A stretch of DNA of 64,000 nucleotides, from positions 30,032-94,031 of the forward strand of contig QANU01086934.1 in the NCBI GenBank assembly GCA_003254905.1. Direction: 5' to 3'. The translations under genes were made by a program, and so were the position numbers. Positions 49,851 through 60,696 of the stretch are shown in pieces. The first letter of the stretch is position 1, and every line of letters begins with the position of its first letter. The notes beneath the pieces are model-generated. The model was not told where the DNA came from and ran no database searches. It saw only the letters and a program-made list of their open reading frames with translations. Origin of the DNA: Nissolia schottii. Lineage: Eukaryota > Streptophyta > Magnoliopsida > Fabales > Fabaceae.

Positions 49851-51946
49851 TTCTTTTTTAATTTGTGATGATGATGATGATGATGATGTTGGGATGGAAG
49901 GTGGGAAACATAGGGAAAGAAGAAAAGATTCAGGAAGGATGAGAGACAAATCAAAACTAGGTGTCGAAGAACTTTTTCCTTAGAAACTCTAATTGTGACC
50001 CTTTGCGTTGATTCTGGATTTCTAATTTTGATTGCCTTTTGTGACTATTTCTAAGTTCCTTTTACTCTTTAGATTGGATTGCAAAACTAGCCAAAATTAT
50101 TGCGTATTCTGCATCATTAGATTCATCTGTGCTAACATTAGACATTTTTCTGCACTAGCTTGGTCACATGGAACGTTCAAATTAGATTCATCTTCGGTAA
50201 CATTTAACACTCTTTTTGCACTAGGTCATAAGAAAAACTCGCTTTAGATTCACTTCTGTTAACTTTGACATTTTTCTGCATTATGTCACATGGAAAAATT
50301 CAATGAATGCACAGAATTTGTCCTTTCTTCTATTGGACTTCTATTTTACCTCCCTTTCATAATAATTGTTTATTTTTTACCTTTTTAGCAAGGAGTGGAA
50401 TGCTAAAAGTTAAAAGGTGACTCCTTACTACACACTGTCTTGTGGGAGTTGGATCAGTCACCATTCACCAAATAAGGTCCGACTGAAAAGGAGTAAGACT
50501 TCAATTTTATCATGGTGACATCCGATATTAATTTTACAAAGAGGAAAAAAAAAATGATATATCTATACTTTATTCTCGTTATAGAGGATCATATGCTAAG
50601 AAGGACCACCGAAGGTGTGCTTTATTCCTTCTACTAGAATCTCATCCATTGTTTATGGAAAACAAATGTATTTTATTCCCTTAAACTTCCCTATCCTCAA
50701 AACTTTCTAGAATTTGTACTATTTTAGTTAACAATTGATGGAAACTTAATAATAGGACTAAAATGTACACATTTTCAAAAGTTAATATCAGGGAATCAAC
50801 TTTTCTGACCATAATAACATGATGCTATCTCCATTATTCACACATGTACTAAGCAATAAATGCATTCAAACTAACTCTATCATTCACACGTTGCTGATAA
50901 GAGCTACAACTATACAAACCAAAACAATGACGAAGATCATTCCAACCCTGCATGCTACTGCCAGGAAAGTGAGTGAAGTTGACGGGATCTATCACCCAAA
51001 CCCCTCACAAATTACTAGGACCTCCTTTTGTTACCCAAAACATAACGAGAAATACTTACCTTGTCCTCAACCACATATAATGCATGGTCTATTAGCACCA
51101 CATAATGAATGTTCTCGGACCATGTGATACAAGACCATACAAGTATTTCTCAAAACGTAAAAGGATGAAAATCTCCACAAGTTGCTGGTAGCTAATAAGA
51201 TCATCCACAATACTAATCACACAGTTCTCTAAAACTATAGAATAGAAGTTTTGATCCCCCTCCCCATCCTCATTACTTAAAAACCTGTTTTGAACCTTGA
51301 ATCACAATTACACACAAACCACGACAGTAAATATTGGACGCTTGAAAACTAGACAAATGAAAATAACAACAACAAATTAAAAAGAAATTCACTTGAACAC
51401 TACTAGACAAATGTATTTCATACCTTTCTTTGAAAATCTGCTATTTCAAGGAGCTCCACTTTTTTCTCCCTGAGCTGTTGTTAGGAAGCAAAATGAAAAT
51501 GTAGGTAGGGAGGTAGGGAGCTTTGGGGCTTACGTTATGTCAACAATAAAAATGGGCACAACTTATAAAAAAGAGTGACTTTCAATTGCACATTGACCCC
51601 ATATACTTATTGCGTTATACAACAATTTTGTTTTCTAGTATTTTGTATGTTATTTATGTATAATTGTTTGTTCACTTATGTTGTTTATGTAAAATTTCTC
51701 ATGGAGTTAGGTGCAAAACAAAAATGAAGAGGTAATGAGTACCAAAAAAATATAAAATTGAAGAGCGAACTGAAAATTAATAAAATGTAGTATTATAAAT
51801 TCATTAAGGAAAATTGAAATAGTAAAATAGTAAATTTATTTGCATACACTTTTTTGGTTAATGTTAATCTCATTTTACGTGTTGTCTTCTGTTTGTTGGT
51901 TGTATACTACATAATTTTTCATCAATTCTTAAGTTATTTATATTTG
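49851..51946. repeat. GINT1 3'-flank duplication, copy 1
   Basis: Collinear with 56980-59596. It starts at TTCTTTTTTAATTTGTGATG, with a GAT microsatellite of seven units against four in copy 2. The first 250 bp differ from copy 2 at roughly one base in ten (counted by eye). Later shared words include CTATCACCCAAACCCCTCAC (50990/58608) and AGGAGCTC-ACT-TTTTCTCCCTG (51449/59287). It lacks most of the PGG pseudogene present in copy 2. Confidence 0.85.
50884..50967 (-). pseudogene. PGG-domain ankyrin protein, C-terminal scrap
   Basis: The minus frame reads FLAVACRVGMIFVIVLVCIV, then VALISNV and a TGA stop. It aligns with the C-terminus of the fragment at 57820-58217 (YLAVYSVGLTFIVLVC...ISNN). 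Everything upstream has been deleted in this copy. Confidence 0.6.
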
Positions 51947-52291
51947 GATAAATTGCACAAACTACTTTTGAGGTTTGTTAAAATTGCGCTCTATCCTAAA
52001 CTATGTGCAAAATTATACTTTATCCCAATTATTCTTTCTGACATATCACAAATGATTCGTTAAGTTTCCATTTTCATTTATGTTTCTTGTATTTTCAGTT
52101 AGATTAAAAAAAATAGTAAAAACAATAAAATCTTTTATCTTATTTTTATTTTTTGTGTTTATTATTTTTTTTTATAAAATCTTGAAATAAGAAATAATAT
52201 TTTATTATTTTCACCGTATTCACTATTTACTTTATAAAATTTTTGAAAAATGAAAATAAATGAAGTGAAAATATCTAACAAATCACTAGAA
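51947..52291. mobile_element. Half MITE, truncated by the Helitron
   Basis: It begins GATAAATTGCACAAAC, then GAGGTTTGTTAAAATTGC and a GCAAAATTATACTTTATCCC word, matching the left arm of the element at 16452-17046. It stops at the Helitron 5' end; the other arm is not found on the far side of the Helitron at 56980. Confidence 0.6.
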
Positions 52292-52356
52292 TCTATACCC
52301 GCGCGATGCACGGCGGGTATAACAACATATTTTTTCGGATATAAATATATAAACAA

Positions 52357-52389
<33 letters not shown>

Positions 52390-52875
52390 CGTATATGTGT
52401 ATCTATGTATTTATAGTTGTCTACAACAACGCTTTCATGTCATGTATATTTATATGTCTACAAATTGAAATTTGGTCTTTTTACCAATCTTGAGAAAATG
52501 GTGCTCAATTGCAACAAAATGGGAAGGAAATAACAAAGTATAGGCAAATGTCCCTTACGGTTTCGGGTTTATGATTTTGACCACATTCACTTGTAACGAT
52601 TGCACGATGCAAATGTAATAATATTTTTTAAATTGTATTATTATATTATTATAATGAAGACGGAACCGTAACGTCGGAAGACTTTGTTCAAAATACGATA
52701 GAATATACATACATGCATTTGAACAAAAAGGGAATGTTCATTTGGTAAGAGTACAATTCTTTTCATACTGAACACAGAGAAATTAGAGTAGATAAGAAGG
52801 AACAGTATGTAAAAGACAATGTAAGTTCGACCACAACTTCAAAACTACATCCTATTACATAAAATTCGCTAAACT

Positions 52876-53650
52876 CTAAACTGGGAAAAGGCCTCTTGAT
52901 ATAAGCAAAATATTCTTTAGCTCAACCAGATTTGCCCATGAACGTGCATGCAATTCTTTACGATCATTAGTCTCAAAATGAATCAAGTCTATATAAAGTC
53001 TTTTTACTCGAGAAGGGTACAACCCATTCTCTGGGAACTCAAACGTATGTAGATCATCTCTAAGCACCGCTAAAAAATCTCCAATACACATGAAGGGAGT
53101 TTCAACAACATCAACCTGTGATACCGTAAACAGTTTGTTCCAAACCACGTCACCTGACTCAGTTAGAAATTTACATATATCAATCTAATATGATATTAGA
53201 TTGTAATTGTAGGAAATAAAACAAACAGTATCCTTATATGCAACAATGCCATTGAAGTATTGTCTGACTTCCGATGGAATTGGAATGTCTTGATAAATTC
53301 CATTTTTTAAATTGACACAAGATTGAGTTGACCACTTTTTGTTGAGCGCTGGACATCTTAATCCAATATGTAACACCCTCAACTGTTACAGTCTGATTTC
53401 CCAATTTTCCGATCCTGACATCATTTACTGCCACAATAGCACTACACTGGTTAAGGACAGAACAAAAAATCCTAAATTTGCATGCAACTCGTCTTGGTTT
53501 TTCTTTCCAAATTTGAATTAGACAATAATGTAGTGAGTGTTTGAGATACCCAAAAGCATATGCAAACACAACTAAATTTGTGTGATCCATATGTGAATCT
53601 TCAATGAATCTTCTCAACTTGGTGATTGGGTTCCAAACATAAATCTAACT
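52876..53650 (-). pseudogene. Captured F-box-associated (FBA) domain fragment
   Basis: Read on the minus strand from 53650, the order is YVWNPITKLRRFIEDS, then HTNLVVFAYAFGYLKHS, VEGVTYWI, a frameshift, then CPALNKKWSTQSCVNLKNGI, IVAYKDTVCFISYN, and finally FMCIGDFLAVLRDDLH. This follows the layout of the F-box-associated interaction domain of plant SCF substrate receptors. The N-terminal F-box itself is missing, as is a complete frame: stops and shifts occur between 53185 and 53400. It is embedded in the Helitron, so capture by that element is the natural reading. Confidence 0.65.
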
Positions 53651-54780
53651 ATCTGAACCTAAGAGAGAAAATCTAAAACAAATGTTTCCATTGCTAACAC
53701 CAATGACCGAATACTATTTTGGTTTCCCTAGTCAGATCATTAGGTTATCTTTTTCAAGACTTGAGAGGTTTCTTTCACTTTTTTTATTTTTCTTTTTTTG
53801 TAATTTCTTTTTTCTCATCTGCCTCATCTTATTCTTCTTTCTTCTTAGGTGGAAGACGAGGCAACGCGATCTGATGGCGCGTGCAATTACTGAGACCAGC
53901 AATGTAGGTACGATGGCTGGGTGATTTGGTGCTTTCATTCCTTTTAAGCTCGTACTCAATGGCATCTCTTCTTCACTTGAATTGGTATTTATTCTTCATT
54001 TTAAGTGGTTGGGTTCTGTTGAAGTAGATTTGAGCTTTAAATGACCTTAATTTGGTGTTTTTTTGGGTGTTGTTTTGTTGTTCGGTTGGTGATGAGGATG
54101 GTGATTTCATTAATTGGAAACATGTTTTAATCATGTTCCTTGGGATGAGAAGCAATGACTATATAAGCATTTTTTTTTTTATTTTTTATTTTTTGTTGTA
54201 AATGCCTGTATTTCCATTTGAACCAGTTACTAGAATGTATAAGAATATCATTTCATATTCATAGGTGCTCCATTTGAAGAGTATTTTGATGTCTCCCATA
54301 AAAGGTGTGAAAACAGTTTTACAAATGACTGGCATTTCTCCTTATGAAGATCTCTATTGGTGGGGACAGTTTTATTTCCATTGTCTGAAAATTCCGCAGC
54401 AAAATGAATGAACGATTATTTTTTGTTTGTTCTAATAATTATTTCCTCTCTAATTTTTAGCATCAGTCTTTTTGTTTCATTCATGTCAAGTTTTTATTTT
54501 TTATTTTTATGTTTTTGCATGTTTTATTTAGATTCATGTAACAATTTTATTTTCTTTTTGTAGGCTGGTGGAAGGTGCTATTGGGTGGGATGAATGGCAG
54601 TGTGGCTCCAAACTGTAATGGTGGAAGATTTTTTAGGTTGTAAGGGTGGAAGGAAGTGGTGATTTGTCATGAGGATGATATTTTGCTTTATATTTGTCAA
54701 TCTCCTTGATGCTTCTCATGAGATTTTAAGATAATCACTTCCTTGTTTTGCATTTTTCTTTTGAATTGGTTTAGAATATA

Positions 54781-54803
54781 TATGTGTGTGTGTGTGTGTG
54801 AGG

Positions 54804-54837
<34 letters not shown>

Positions 54838-54840
54838 AAG
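54781..54840. repeat. (TG)n(GA)n compound microsatellite
   Basis: A TG run broken by AGGG, then a GA run. Inside the Helitron. Confidence 0.9.
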
Positions 54841-57819
54841 AGGTATGACATAAGGTGTTAATGATTGCAGGCTTAGACATATGATTGATTTTCTATCTAA
54901 GGCAATACTTTATGGTTTTATGGTAGGAGTTATTAAAATTGTGTTTCTATAGCAGCTCAAGAATCTCCCTGGCATTTCACTAAATGAATTGAGTTGGTTT
55001 TTGTTACCAGGTATGTTTCTCACTATATCTGTGCGGTTTTTTATTATCTACACTTGCATCATATTGCTATATTTTACTATCTATAATTTACTTATTTATA
55101 AACATGCTATATCTATGACGTCTAATCCTTTCAAATTGGTGAAGTGGTTCGAAATTATTCAATGATGGATGTTGTGTTTTGAATAAGGTGTCAACAAGAT
55201 GAGGTATTTTATGTCAATGTCAAGAAAGAGCTTTTCATGAGCTACTATATGCTAAGGAGTTTTATAGTACGTGAGAAATTAGGCTTATTTTTTCTTGCAT
55301 TGTGTTGCTGTTTTTCAAAATTGTTGCTATGTATTTTTGTCATTTTTTTTTAAAAGTTTGTGTTATGGTCATTTTCAATTTAACATGGAATTAAACTCCG
55401 GGGTGTGGTTGAGCGGAAGGAGTTCATCCTCCATTTATTAGGAGTTTGATCCTTGATTTTGGGTATGAAGCAGTTTTAAATCTCTGAGCTAGTTGTCCCA
55501 CCTTTAGAGGTGCCTTTGAACTAAAAATAAAATTTAACATGCAATTATGCATTTGTGAATTTGTTTTGCTATATTTTTCAATTTTCAGTTAGATGGAGCT
55601 TGATGACCGTGACAATGTGGTCAAGAGAGGTGGTGGTTTCAATGATTTTTTGAGTAGATGTGAGGCCAAATCTACTTGCAAATTGTTTGGATGAGAATGC
55701 TCCCAATAGAGTAATTGATTTTTTCTTTAGCTTTTCAATTGTTAATGTACTATTGTGTGCTTACTGTCTATATTAATGTGTTTCTATTAACTATAGTTTG
55801 TATGTTGGAAGTAGAATTCAAGCTTCCCTTGCTTTAAAGGGTGGCGCAAGACATAATCTACATATTATATTTCCTGCAGAAAAAATGTCTTTATTTTTTA
55901 GTTTTCATGAAAGGGAAGTATTTAGAGAAATATATTTGTGCTCTTCTGCTGTATGATTTTTCTGCTCTTTTTGTTTAATATGTTTACTTGCAAATATTAT
56001 ATGCTTGGTGAATGGTGGAAGATTCAATGATGAAGTTGACAAAAGAAAGGTAAGATATGGGTACACTCTAATTGCGTCTCAATACTATTTTTTGTTTGAT
56101 TCATTTAAATATCATTTACTTGAAAGAGTTTCATTTATAGGAGGATGAAAAATACCAATAGTTTGAGAATAGAATGTGGTTGATAGTAAGTTATTCTCAT
56201 GTGGCTGCTAGGATAAGTGTTGGACCTTCTCGCTTAGATTTTACTTTGAGGGTAAGCATGTTGCCTGTAATTTGAACTTTTATTTCCCTTTGCTAAGGCT
56301 TTGGTGTAGAGTGAAACATACATGTTGTAGTTCTCATTATTAATTTATTACATCAATAATTGTGGAATTTTACTTATATATGTAAATGAAAGAAACGCTA
56401 TTGATGTTTCTGCAAAGAAAGCCATGAAGTAGAAGCAAAAGCCTGATGTCATTGATGAAGGTGATGAGACGGTCACAGGAAGTACATGTACTAAAGAATC
56501 GTAAATCAGAAAAAGAAGGAAATGAAAGAAAAGGAAAATTTTGACTAGGAAAAGGAACTTCATGTTCAAATTGAAGGGGCAAGATGGAGTAGTTAAAAAG
56601 AAGGGGGGCAAAGTTATGTTTTCTTTTCCCAAACACTAGATGTCTAGAATAGGAAAAACAATGGTCTTTCACTATTTAATATTATTTTTGCTTATAACAC
56701 GAAAAGAAGTGTTTATGTGGTCACTATGTTGAATCCATTGCGGTGAAATGCATACTATTTTTATGGTCTTAGTTTTATTTGTGTTTTTCCAATTGTGATG
56801 AAATGCATACTTTGATTTATTTATTATTTTTTGTGTGAAATAACTCAGTTTCTATTACTGAGATTTTCACAAGGTATTAATCTCAATGTTATAGTGTTGA
56901 ATAATGATAAATAGATTTTTATAAATTCTTTTTTATTTTAATTTAATTTATCCCCGTGCAATGCACGGTTTATCGCTAGTTCTTTTTAATTTGTGATGAT
57001 GATGATGTTGGGATGGAAGGTGGGAAACATAGGGAAAGAGAGAAGATTTAGGAAGGATGAGAGGCAAATCAAAACTAGTTGTAGAAGAACTTTTTCCTTA
57101 GAAACTCTAGTTGTGATCCTTTCATTGATTTTGAATTTCTAATTTTGATTGCTTTTAGTGACTATGTCTAAGTTCCTTTTATTATTTAGATTGGATTCCT
57201 TTTTGAATGTGCCTGAATCTTGCTAGGCAAAACTAACCAAAATCACATTACTGCATACTCTGCATCATTAGTTTCAACTCTGGTAACATTGACATTTTTT
57301 TTTGCCCTAGGTCATTTGGAACACTCAATGAATGCACAAAATTTGTGCTTTAGCCAATACTCTATATAACTTTGGTGCACTGTGCTGCCATGGCCTTGAG
57401 CATATATACTGTTTAAAACTCAAATAGTTATATCTGGAGCAGAGAGTTGAATGTTAATAGTCAATTAAAAATAAGAGTGGTTCCAATCCATAGGTAAACT
57501 TATTTCAACCTTAGATGCAATTAATTGCTGAAGGAAAGTCAGTATCTCACGAACTCTAAGCAATAAAATGCATTCATACTCAATCTTGCTAGCACCAAGC
57601 ATTTTAGATCCACTTTTCCAAGATTCAAGTCAATAAGTTTCATAATAAACTAAATGGACAGATGAGATATCATTCACATGTCCAATAGAAGAAAGGTAGT
57701 AAGTTTAGCTATACAATTTCAAGGAATCCTCATGCCGAACACAATAGTGAAAAAACAAAAGTTGTAATTGTTAATATAAAAAAGTAACCTACAAGCATTC
57801 AAATCATTATGCAGTTACT

Positions 57820-58217
57820 TCATGTGGAGTTGCCTGAGTTGTTGCTGATAAGACCTGCAATCACGCAGACCAAAACAATGAAGGTCAGTCCAACAGAGTA
57901 AACTGCAAGATAGAATCCGTGAGGCCTGCAAGTAAGAGCAACTCTGCATGTGATTAACATAACCATGCATAGTAATGCCAAGACACGAAGGACTTTGCTA
58001 TCACAGAGAGGTGATTGCCTGCCGACTTCGATTTCTTCAGCAGCAAGTAACAAAACATGAAAGTTGCAGAAGTGGACAGGAGAAAAGCTAGGTTGTTTGA
58101 TACAAGGAACATTTCGAAATAGGGATCCTATTCCAGAATAGGTCTACCTTATTCTCACCGTCTCTTACGGTACCTCCCAGAAGGGATGGTAGCGGTGGCA
58201 AATGTTAGAAAGACCTT
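57820..58217 (-). pseudogene. PGG-domain ankyrin-repeat protein remnant (ACD6/ITN1 type)
   Basis: From 58217 on the minus strand the frame reads FATATIPSGRYRKR (normally ...F-x-x-P-GG), then stops, then GRPILE, a stop, and DPYFEMFLVSNNLAFLLSTS. This is the PGG membrane domain of plant ankyrin-repeat defence-type proteins. A frameshift near 58050 leads into a 77-codon frame with two hydrophobic spans (VLALLCMVMLITC and VGLTFIVLVCVIAGLI) that ends at 57820. No ankyrin repeats lie upstream. The stops and the shift make it a pseudogene; the 77-codon frame alone would look like a small membrane protein, but its upstream context argues against that. Confidence 0.6.
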
Positions 58218-58662
58218 CATTTCTTCCTCAGAAGAAAACATAAGGCAATTTGCTTGCAATTGCATTTGGTTCTGCGTTTGTTTGAGTAAAACGATACTAT
58301 TCGTTTTCTCTAGCATAAGACTTTCACAAACACAAACAAAATTCCAATATTAGAAAGACCTTCATCATCTTTGCTTCCTTAGAGGAAAGCTTACGGCGAT
58401 TTACTTGCGACTGTTTTGAGTTAAATGATACTATTTGTTATCTCTGGTATAAAACTTCAAACAGTGAATCGTTACCCACTCAACCCAAAGGTCTTCTCTT
58501 CCATTATAACAAACAGTGAGGAATTTTAGCATGACCCACCAGCTTCCTTGAGGAGCTCATGATCCCTGGTTAGTCTTCAATGCTCTCACACTTAGCCCAA
58601 CCTATCTATCACCCAAACCCCTCACAAAATCCTAGGACCTCCTTTGTAACCCTAAACATAAA

Positions 58663-59069
58663 GGTAGCGTTTGGTTTCTATTTTAAGACTAAAAAACAGA
58701 GATATTGGAGACAGAAATACGTTTGAAGAATGAGATAGAGACAAAAAAAAATTCGATATTATTCTTGTTTTGGGATAATTTATAAGCAATTTTTGCATGG
58801 ATTAGAATCTTCTTCTTTTCAAAATGAAAAAGTGAGGGTCATGTTCTCATCTTTACCATTCATTTACATAATTATCTCATGTTAATATGGCCCACCACCT
58901 TTTAATGAGGGGTGAAGATGAGAACATGTTATTCTCCTTTTCATTTAAAAAAAAAAAGAAGATCTTGATCATTTTTGTATTTCTAAAAAGAAGATATATA
59001 AAAGACATGATTTTACTGTGTCTCAGAGTCTATGTTATTTTTGTCTAACGGCATGAACCAAATGCTACT
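58663..59069. mobile_element. hAT-like MITE, 407 bp, with a nested foldback
   Basis: The ends are GGTAGCGTTTGGTT and AACCAAATGCTACT, inverted. The 8-bp flanks AACATAAA (58655-58662) and AACATGAA (59070-59077) differ at one base, as expected for an old hAT-type target-site duplication. Copy 1 lacks it. Nested inside (~58800-58966) is a second foldback: CATGTTCTCATCTTTACC against GGGGTGAAGATGAGAACATG, with outer arms AATCTTCTTCTTTTC / AGAAGATCTTGATC. Confidence 0.75.
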
Positions 59070-59596
59070 AACATGAAAATCTCCGTAAGTTGCTAGCAGC
59101 TAATTTGGTCACACACACCAATCACGCCCCCTTTTGAACCTTAAAAATCACAAATACCCACAAACAGTAAATATTGGACTCAAACTGTTAGCAGAAACCT
59201 TTTTTTGAACAACACAGCACAGCAATAGCAACAAATTAAGAAGAAATTTACTTGAACACAAGACAAATGTAAAATTTGCTATTTCAAGGAGCTCAACTCT
59301 TTTCTCCCTGGGCTGTTTCAGGGGTGGAAGTGTTTGGGCGCAAAATGAAATTGTGAAGGGAGGGAGGGAGAGGGAGCTTTTGATTAGGTGGAATGAAAGA
59401 GAGAGGAGGGACCTAAAAATTAATAAAATGTATTATTATAAATTTATTGATAAAAATAAGGAAAAATAAAATAGTAAAAATAGGAAATTGATTTGCAACC
59501 ATTTTTTTGGTTGATGTTAATCTCATTTTAGTTGCTGTCTTCTTTTTGTTGGTTGTACATAAATTTTCATCAATTATGGAACTATTTATATTTTGG

Positions 59597-60420
59597 TTTT
59601 ACTTTTAACTTAAAACTAGCATATGGAAATTTGCTTAGAGTTATGTTTTTTTCTATTAGGACTGTAATTAAATATGGAGTAATTAACAAATGCATTAACT
59701 TACTTGCGCATTAAATTTTCTTAATAGTAAAAAATGTAATAATATTAAAGATTTTGCTTAATCGAAATTTCATTGGGTTTTTACTTAATTAGCTTAAAAA
59801 AACTCTTCTTCTAGCACTAACTTTTTATTTTTGCATTTATAAAATCCAAACTCAAAACCACTTAAATCAAGTAGTATTCACAGTTGTTTAATTGTCATAT
59901 ATTGATGATATAATTTTTTTTTATACTTGTTCAATTAAGTTTTATTATATAAATAAAAATAGTTAACATTTTCGAGTATATAAAATATCTAATTGAATAA
60001 TTATATAAAGAATTTAAAAATATTAACGAATAACAATTACACTGGCGCATTATTATAATTATGTATTTGTATTACAGATAACTCAATTGACAAACATATA
60101 TCATCAAAATAGAAAAGGGCAAACACCGGGTTAAACCAATTTTATCCATTCTGAGACATGAAAGAGACACAAAAGCATGAAATTGCACAAAAGCTTGTAA
60201 TCATATGCATTATTTATGCAACAACCTTCACCTCCCCCATGAAAGGTGTTTCCATTCCTGATTTAGCCATTATGGCCACAAAAGAGAGAGTGAGTGAATG
60301 AATGAAAGGCATGAGAGAAGTTAAAAAAAAAAATGAATGATCTCAACCATCATTCCTTTCCCATGTGATGTGCCACCTCTTCCTCCTTCTCTTCAATTCA
60401 ATTCCCCTTTCTTTCTTCCC
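59597..60420. other. PDK1 upstream region
   Basis: AT-rich to ~60100. From 60220 it becomes pyrimidine-rich with TTCACCTCCCCC, CCTCTTCCTCC and a (TC)n run at 60424-60441, a Y-patch-like core promoter or leader. No clear TATA box was seen, so the transcription start is undetermined. Confidence 0.45.
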
Positions 60421-60634
60421 TTCTCTCTCTCTCTCTCTCTCTTTCTAGGGATAGGGTTTTCAAATTGAAGACACGAACCTAAAAAGCTCAAAGCTTTCAC
60501 GTTGCAATCACACAATTCGCTTCACCCTTTTCCTTTTGATCCAAAAAGGGCTCCGGGGTTGGTCTCCATTTGACCGTTCCAAAGCTCTACTCCCCAGGTT
60601 TTCTAGAGAGAGAAAGTTGTGTTCTAGAGAGAGA

Positions 60635-60651
60635 ATGTGATGAGAACGTAG
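60635..60651 (+). promoter_or_regulatory. Minimal start-stop uORF overlapping a 3-codon uORF in the PDK1 leader
   Basis: ATGTGATGAGAACGTAG: the first ATG (60635) is followed directly by TGA (60638-60640). The A of that stop begins a second ATG (60640) that reads M-R-T and ends in TAG (60649-60651), 45 nt before the main start. It lies after the CT-rich stretch, so it is likely transcribed. A start-stop element can stall ribosomes and reduce downstream translation; that role here is inferred. Confidence 0.5.
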
Positions 60652-60696
60652 ATTGGGAAAGAAGAAAAAAAAATTATTTTTTTTGGCAGCTGAGAG

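Larger units (their letters stand above)
52292..56979 (+). mobile_element. Non-autonomous Helitron, 4688 bp
   Basis: The 5' end is TCTATACCCGCG, preceded by A (52291). The 3' end is CTAG (56976-56979), followed by T (56980). Seven bases before CTAG is a hairpin, CCGTGCA-A-TGCACGG (54-68 of line 56941, i.e. 56954-56968). These are the Helitron hallmarks: 5'-TC, 3'-hairpin plus CTRR, insertion between A and T, and no target-site duplication. A subterminal foldback near the 5' end (52296-52323, ATACCCGCG against CGGCGGGTAT) shares GATGCACGG with the 3' hairpin. No Rep or helicase frame is present, so it depends on an autonomous partner. It carries an F-box gene fragment and other exon-like pieces. 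A TG/GA microsatellite is at 54781-54840. Confidence 0.7.
56980..59596. repeat. GINT1 3'-flank duplication, copy 2
   Basis: Collinear with 49851-51946. Homology to copy 1 starts at the first base after the Helitron 3' terminus. This copy keeps a longer PGG pseudogene and has gained a nested MITE pair (58663-59069). It also holds an internal direct repeat of ~146 bp (58204-58325 and 58350-58455: AGAAAGACCTTCAT through a GATACTATT word). Confidence 0.85.

Noticed and set aside
55394..55460. tRNA-like stretch (GTGGTTGAGCGG, then GAGTTTGATCC) in the Helitron
   Set aside because: Weak A-box and B-box words are present, but no cloverleaf can be folded and the acceptor arm does not pair. It may be a SINE head; not called as tRNA.
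57820..58053. 77-codon frame as an intact small membrane protein gene
   Set aside because: The upstream minus strand continues the PGG domain in another frame with stops, so this is the tail of a pseudogene.
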